DNA of 64,000 nt from contig NZ_NIST01000001.1 in assembly GCF_002335745.1 (NCBI RefSeq), positions 4,464,883 through 4,528,882 on the forward strand, written 5' to 3'. This DNA comes from Evansella halocellulosilytica. Lineage in GTDB: Bacteria; Bacillota; Bacilli; Bacillales; Salisediminibacteriaceae. Within the stretch, counting starts at the first letter, position 1, and each line of letters begins with the position of its first letter. Shown here in pieces: positions 61,648 to 64,000 of this stretch. The notes under the pieces are model-generated. The model did not search any database. It was not told where the DNA came from and saw only the letters and a program-made list of their open reading frames with translations. The translations under genes were made by a program, and so were the position numbers.

Positions 61648-62978
61648 GGTAGTGTTTCGACCTTGTTCCCTTTTTTTACAATTGTCTAAATCATTAAGTT
61701 ACTTGTGCTTTTTCTTCTTTAATTCTGTTTTATCTAGAGCTACATCCCCAAAATCTGGCTTCACTTTTGGCTTTGGTATGGGCACTTTTTGTCTCCCCTT
61801 AGATGTTCTTTTCTTTTTCCGTTTTAAAGCTCTTTTAAATGAGCCAACGGTTTTAAAGAGATAAGTTTGAAGGAGTCTAAAGAATTCCCAAGCAGACTTA
61901 TTAGAGTTTGTTTGAAGTTTGACGATTAAAGATAATCCATATGCAATTAAAGAGAGAAACATTTGATTCCAAATACCTTGCGGTTTTGTACTCCAAATTT
62001 TGGTTAATCTTAGGTGCTGTTTAATCCACTTGAAAAATAACTCTATCATCCACCGTGCACGATATATATCCATGATTTGTTGATCTGTGAGGTCAAATCT
62101 ATTCGTTAGAATTCTATATACTCTTTGTTTATCATCGACGAATTCAATGTAGCGTACTGGTGGTTGAGAAACAGTATACGATACCTTAGCGTCTTGAAGC
62201 ACAGACGGGTGTGTCGGACCATATTCCTCTAAGATTCCTAACCGAAGTGACTTCGTCACTCGCACAACAAATGAGCCATCTTTTTCATGCCACGATTGAA
62301 GGTTTTCTCTAGAAGGATAACCACGATCCATCACGTAAATAGAATTTGATTTTTCTATGATGACACCGGAACTCTCGAAATCGCTTAACTTTGCGGATGA
62401 CGGAACAATTTTATCTGGATAAACAACATCGGGTGAAGCAACGACTAGCCGAGTATGCATTTTAACTGCAGATTGGTTCTTTGAAATGTATGCCCAATCG
62501 CATAAATTTTGTGGCAACCTTATTTCAGTAGAGTCCACAATTCGCAACCAGCCTAAGCCGTTCGGAAGTCCCTTTAGCCCCTGTGTAAGTTTGGCGATTT
62601 TTTCCACAACTTTCATAAAGAGCTTTTGTACTAACTCAGTTGGCAAATCATTAATCCTGCGGCTTATCTGAGAACCGCTGATTTCCTTTATACCGATTTC
62701 CTCCCGAAGCTTTGGATAAGCTTCTAGTTTTTCTTCCATATGACGATATGAATCCCAATGATCCAATTGAGCGGATACAAGAATTTTTAACAAAGCCTTG
62801 GTTGAAAGCTTATAGTTCCCATAATCTAATAAAGGACAATCTAACTCTTCCGAAGGAAGAAGAGATAAGCATTGACAAATGAGCATTTCACGTCCTATAA
62901 TTTTCTTATTCATTAGGAGCTCCTTTTGTAGATGACTTGTTTGTATTAGGGAACAATACAAGGTCAACACATCTACAA
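61648..62978 (-). mobile_element. IS4-family insertion sequence (limits approximate)
   Basis: One full transposase gene is flanked by related ends: GTAGTGTTTCGACCTTGTTCCC (split; left, from about 61649) and, inverted, GTAGATGTGTTGACCTTGTA...TTCCC (right, to about 62976). The left end also forms a hairpin, GGGAA...ACCTTGTTCCC, with T and A tracts that can stop transcription on both strands. Target duplication not determined. Confidence 0.7.
61699..62913 (-). CDS. IS4-family transposase
   Basis: 404-residue DDE transposase. N-terminal DNA-binding part (LPSEELDCPLLDYGNYKLST), catalytic D in LRIVDSTEIRLP, D in IYVMDRGYPSRENL, and the IS4 signature Y-(2)-R-(3)-E-(6)-K in IYRARWMIELFFKWIKQHL. The C-terminus is very basic (RKKKRTSKGRQKVPIPKPK). 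ATG 62913 follows AAAAGGAGCTCCTA; the longer frame to 62970 runs into the IS end. Intact, so possibly active. Confidence 0.92.
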   Translation of the reverse strand: MNKKIIGREMLICQCLSLLPSEELDCPLLDYGNYKLSTKALLKILVSAQLDHWDSYRHMEEKLEAYPKLREEIGIKEISGSQISRRINDLPTELVQKLFMKVVEKIAKLTQGLKGLPNGLGWLRIVDSTEIRLPQNLCDWAYISKNQSAVKMHTRLVVASPDVVYPDKIVPSSAKLSDFESSGVIIEKSNSIYVMDRGYPSRENLQSWHEKDGSFVVRVTKSLRLGILEEYGPTHPSVLQDAKVSYTVSQPPVRYIEFVDDKQRVYRILTNRFDLTDQQIMDIYRARWMIELFFKWIKQHLRLTKIWSTKPQGIWNQMFLSLIAYGLSLIVKLQTNSNKSAWEFFRLLQTYLFKTVGSFKRALKRKKKRTSKGRQKVPIPKPKVKPDFGDVALDKTELKKKKHK

Positions 62979-63127
62979 TAGGAGTTTTTTTATTGAATGT
63001 AAATACATATTTTTGAAAAGATGGAATTTATTTAAATTCATGCAACGCCATTGGGCACATGGATTATTATGGGAATTGGTAAAGGGACTTATATGGGAAT
63101 TGATATGGAAATCAATGTGGAAAATAA

Positions 63128-64000
63128 ATCGAGTAGGAGGGGGTGACTAACCCCCGACCTCTCACACCACCGTGCGTACCGTTCGGTACACGGCGGTTTC
63201 ATTTAAGTCCAACGTAACGATTGATATCTCAAAAGTAGACTTTTAAGCCCTTGATTATTCCAATATCGGTTATCAAGGGCTCTATCTAATATAGGACTTT
63301 TAGCTATACGCCAGTATCCTAGTCTAGAATTAGCCCACTCCCATGCCTGTTGTTCATTGATTCCTTGCTTCCTAAGATTCTTTTGTTTCGTTTTAATCTT
63401 CTTCCACTCTTTCCATCGAATCATCCTCAACCTTCTTCGAAGCCAACCATCAATCCTTTTAAAGACTGAGGTAGTTTCGGCTAGTTGATAATAGCCCATC
63501 CAACCGATCAGATAGCGGTTGATTTTCTCTATCCTCTCCCCCATAGAAATTGACCATTTCCTCGAGGTGAGTTTTCGTATTCTCAGTTTAAAACGTTGAA
63601 TACTTTGCTTGGATACTCTAATTTTCGGTTGTTTAATGTTGTTGGTGAAAGTGAAGCCTAGGAATGTTCTTCTCCATGGTCGGTCTACTGCACTCTTCTC
63701 TTTGTTCACCTTCAGTTTGAGTTTCTTCTCAATAAACGTTGTAATACTTTCCATTATCCGTTCACCTGCTCTTCTAGAGCGGACGTAGATATTACAATCG
63801 TCGGCATAGCGTACGAAGGCAAGACCTCTTTCCTCCAGTTCCTTGTCAAGTTCGTCTAGAACAATGTTAGACAGGAGGGGACTAAGCGGTCCTCCTTGCG
63901 GAGTCCCTTCAGTATTAGGACTGACAAGGCCTTTCTCCATCACACCAGATTGAAGATACCTACGTATCAACCTAAGTAGTATGGGGTCATCCACTCGATA
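63128..64000 (-). mobile_element. Group II intron (class C-like), 3' part
   Basis: The intron-encoded protein is followed on the minus strand by domain V (CCGCCGTGTACC-GAAC-GGTACGCACGGTGG, split; 63165-63199) with a CGC catalytic triad as in class C introns. Domain VI follows (GGGGGTTAGTCACCCCC at 63139-63155) and the 3' end is near CCTACTCGAT (63128). The 5' part lies outside the window. Confidence 0.85.
63203..64000 (-). CDS. ltrA: Group II intron reverse transcriptase/maturase, 5' part outside the window
   Basis: Partial frame, open to the window edge (the codons up to 64000 stay in frame; GTG 63994 is internal). RT motifs: TPQGGPLSPLLSNIVLDELD, FVRYADDCNIYVRS with the YADD active site, and KLKLKVNKEKSAVDRPWRRTFLGF (split). 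The maturase X domain follows (RIRKLTSRKWSISMGERI, INRYLIGWMGYYQLA). The protein ends at RYQSLRWT without an HNH endonuclease, as usual for class C introns. Confidence 0.93.
   Translation of the reverse strand, partial: YRVDDPILLRLIRRYLQSGVMEKGLVSPNTEGTPQGGPLSPLLSNIVLDELDKELEERGLAFVRYADDCNIYVRSRRAGERIMESITTFIEKKLKLKVNKEKSAVDRPWRRTFLGFTFTNNIKQPKIRVSKQSIQRFKLRIRKLTSRKWSISMGERIEKINRYLIGWMGYYQLAETTSVFKRIDGWLRRRLRMIRWKEWKKIKTKQKNLRKQGINEQQAWEWANSRLGYWRIAKSPILDRALDNRYWNNQGLKSLLLRYQSLRWT

Overview
The window is chromosomal DNA of a low-GC, endospore-forming Bacillaceae bacterium. The evidence is the spore genes gerE, sspI and yunB, TTG, GTG and ATT start codons behind strong AGGAGG sites, and a gene order that matches the Bacillus subtilis infC-rplT-ysdA-ysdB-sspI-ysgA-pheST-rnhC-zapA-yshB-polX-mutS2-yshE-lcfA-fadR-fadB-etfBA-trxA-uvrC-lysC-yslB-sdhCAB-ysmA-gerE segment almost throughout. 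The dispersed repeat families recall alkaliphilic Bacillus relatives. No species can be named from sequence alone. Most genes lie on the minus strand.

Region by region: 0.2-3.2 kb carries PTS genes (glcT, then ptsH-ptsI) with a GlcT-type RNA antiterminator between them and no ptsG. 3.4-10.7 kb has gerE, a thioesterase with a FadR operator, sdhCAB, a Ktr/Trk potassium transporter and yslB. 10.8-14.8 kb is an accessory patch: broken Nudix genes, an uncharacterised gene, an intact IS1182-family element and two copies of a 222-bp MITE. 14.8-27 kb has lysC with its lysine riboswitch, uvrC, trxA, and a fatty-acid degradation block (etfA, etfB, fadB, fadR and two tandem long-chain acyl-CoA ligases) with FadR and cre sites. 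27-28.6 kb is a gene-free mosaic of repeats. 28.6-43.7 kb returns to conserved core genes (yshE, mutS2, polX, cvpA, zapA, rnhC, pheST with a T-box, an rRNA methyltransferase, sspI, an M42 peptidase and a dUTPase), interrupted at 35.6-35.9 kb by a 15-unit, 21-bp tandem array. From 44 kb come ysdB with a sigma-W promoter, a TPP-riboswitch-controlled ykoFEDC transporter, a decayed IS1182-family transposase, a Ku and two-gene LigD end-joining locus next to yunB, a VTT-domain membrane protein and ysdA. 57-61 kb has rplT-rpmI-infC behind an L20 leader, and a GGDEF-EAL protein. The right end holds an IS4-family element and the 3' part of a group II intron.

The genes form coherent modules: PTS sugar uptake with its antiterminator; carbon and fatty-acid metabolism under CcpA and FadR signals; translation genes under RNA control (T-box, L20 leader); and spore-linked DNA repair (Ku/LigD, SspI, MutS2, PolX). 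The most unusual material is non-coding. It comprises repeated IS-end hairpins serving as gene terminators, the MITE/REP mosaic, a 21-bp array, and a structured unassigned stretch near 28.3 kb. Three premature stops in otherwise gene-like frames are all TGA.
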